Assembly (NCBI GenBank): GCA_038116745.1
Contig: JAYODW010000039.1
Location: forward strand, 1 to 41,473
Reading direction: 5' to 3'
DNA: 41,473 bases
Source: JAYODW01 sp038116745
Lineage (GTDB): Bacteria; Pseudomonadota; Gammaproteobacteria; Ga0077536
The notes under the pieces were generated by a model. That model was given only the letters and a program-made list of their open reading frames with translations, was not told the DNA's origin and made no database searches. Every line of letters begins with the position of its first letter. The stretch's first letter is position 1. This document shows positions 41,153 through 41,473 of this stretch, one piece after another. A program made the position numbers and the translations under genes.

Positions 41153-41473
41153 CTATTTGCCGATACAGAAGCGTGAAAAGATATATGCCAGGAGATCTTC
41201 GGTGCTGTGGCGGCCTACTATCGTCTCGAGCGCTATGGACGCCGTGCGGTAGTGCTCGGCGGCGATCTCCGGCGCGTCACGGCATACAGCCCGCGTGATT
41301 TGTTCCAAGTCGGCCAGGGCACGTTCAAGGGCCGAGACATGGCGAGCCCGCGCCATAAAATCTCCGGGCTGTTCCTCAGCGATTCCGAGCTTTCCCGCAA
41401 TAGCTCCGACTAACGCATCGATGCCATACCCCGTTACTGCTGATGTCCACAGCTCGGGAACAGGCAATGCGAG
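41153..41473 (-). CDS. mnmE: tRNA uridine-5-carboxymethylaminomethyl(34) synthesis GTPase MnmE, C-terminal part
   Basis: The last 106 residues of MnmE (TrmE), which with MnmG installs the cmnm5 modification on U34 of certain tRNAs. The end of the G domain (TSAVTGYGIDALVGAI) leads into the C-terminal helical domain and the invariant terminal motif FSRFCIGK, whose Cys is required for activity. The rest of the gene lies beyond the window. It is followed at 12 bases by the GT9 gene. In many bacteria mnmE sits near yidC-rnpA and the replication origin; here the other side is unseen. Confidence 0.95.
   Translation of the reverse strand, partial: LALPVPELWTSAVTGYGIDALVGAIAGKLGIAEEQPGDFMARARHVSALERALADLEQITRAVCRDAPEIAAEHYRTASIALETIVGRHSTEDLLAYIFSRFCIGK

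Overview
The window is GC-rich, densely coded chromosomal DNA, most likely from a gammaproteobacterium. The evidence is gene order: cutA-dsbD-thioredoxin-aroQ-accB-accC-prmA-dusB-fis-purH-purD, and separately glnE-ilvE running into lipopolysaccharide-type glycosyltransferases. A dusB-fis pair is characteristic of Gammaproteobacteria, and glnE-ilvE followed by LPS-core genes is the Pseudomonas-like order. The genus cannot be fixed from the sequence. A run of exactly 100 N at 37383-37482 marks a scaffold gap, so this is a draft assembly. No tRNA, rRNA, CRISPR array, insertion sequence or phage gene was seen.

Region 1 (1-3374, minus strand): the start of a TonB-dependent outer-membrane receptor behind a structured leader, and an MFS transporter-SDR oxidoreductase-small membrane protein operon. 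Region 2 (3437-9444): a CoA-ester catabolic block with an AMP-forming acyl-CoA ligase, three acyl-CoA dehydrogenase-family enzymes and a gamma-carbonic-anhydrase-like protein. All three dehydrogenases carry Asp where classical family members have the catalytic Glu. Region 3 (9496-12765): a fused O6-methylguanine methyltransferase/3-methyladenine glycosylase, an AlaX-type tRNA editing protein and an amidase. Region 4 (12863-15769, minus): cytochrome P450, cinA and a short gene missed by ordinary ORF calling. That gene is a 73-codon SelW/Rdx-family selenoprotein with an in-frame TGA at the Sec position of its CxxU motif, followed by a hairpin that fits the bacterial SECIS model. Region 5 (15821-18697, plus): a ketopantoate-reductase-like enzyme and a long DmdC-type acyl-CoA dehydrogenase.

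Region 6 (18748-30049, minus) is the housekeeping block: metal tolerance (cutA), periplasmic thiol reduction (dsbD, TlpA-like), shikimate pathway (aroQ), the biotin half of acetyl-CoA carboxylase (accB, accC), L11 methylation (prmA), a zinc-ribbon membrane protein, dusB-fis and purine synthesis (purH, purD). Genes overlap or nearly touch. Internal promoters are likely before aroQ, the zinc-ribbon gene and dusB.

Region 7 (30180-36646): fxsA, a YbdL-like aminotransferase, glnE, ilvE and an ELM1-family protein. Region 8 (36643-41140) is a cell-surface glycan cluster: a GT4 glycosyltransferase cut by the gap, a sulfotransferase-like gene broken by a one-base frameshift and the gap, two GT9 heptosyltransferase-like genes and another GT4. 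It ends against mnmE, whose 3' end closes the window. The strongest second-look items are the selenoprotein with its SECIS-like hairpin, the Ogt-AlkA fusion and the Asp-bearing dehydrogenases.
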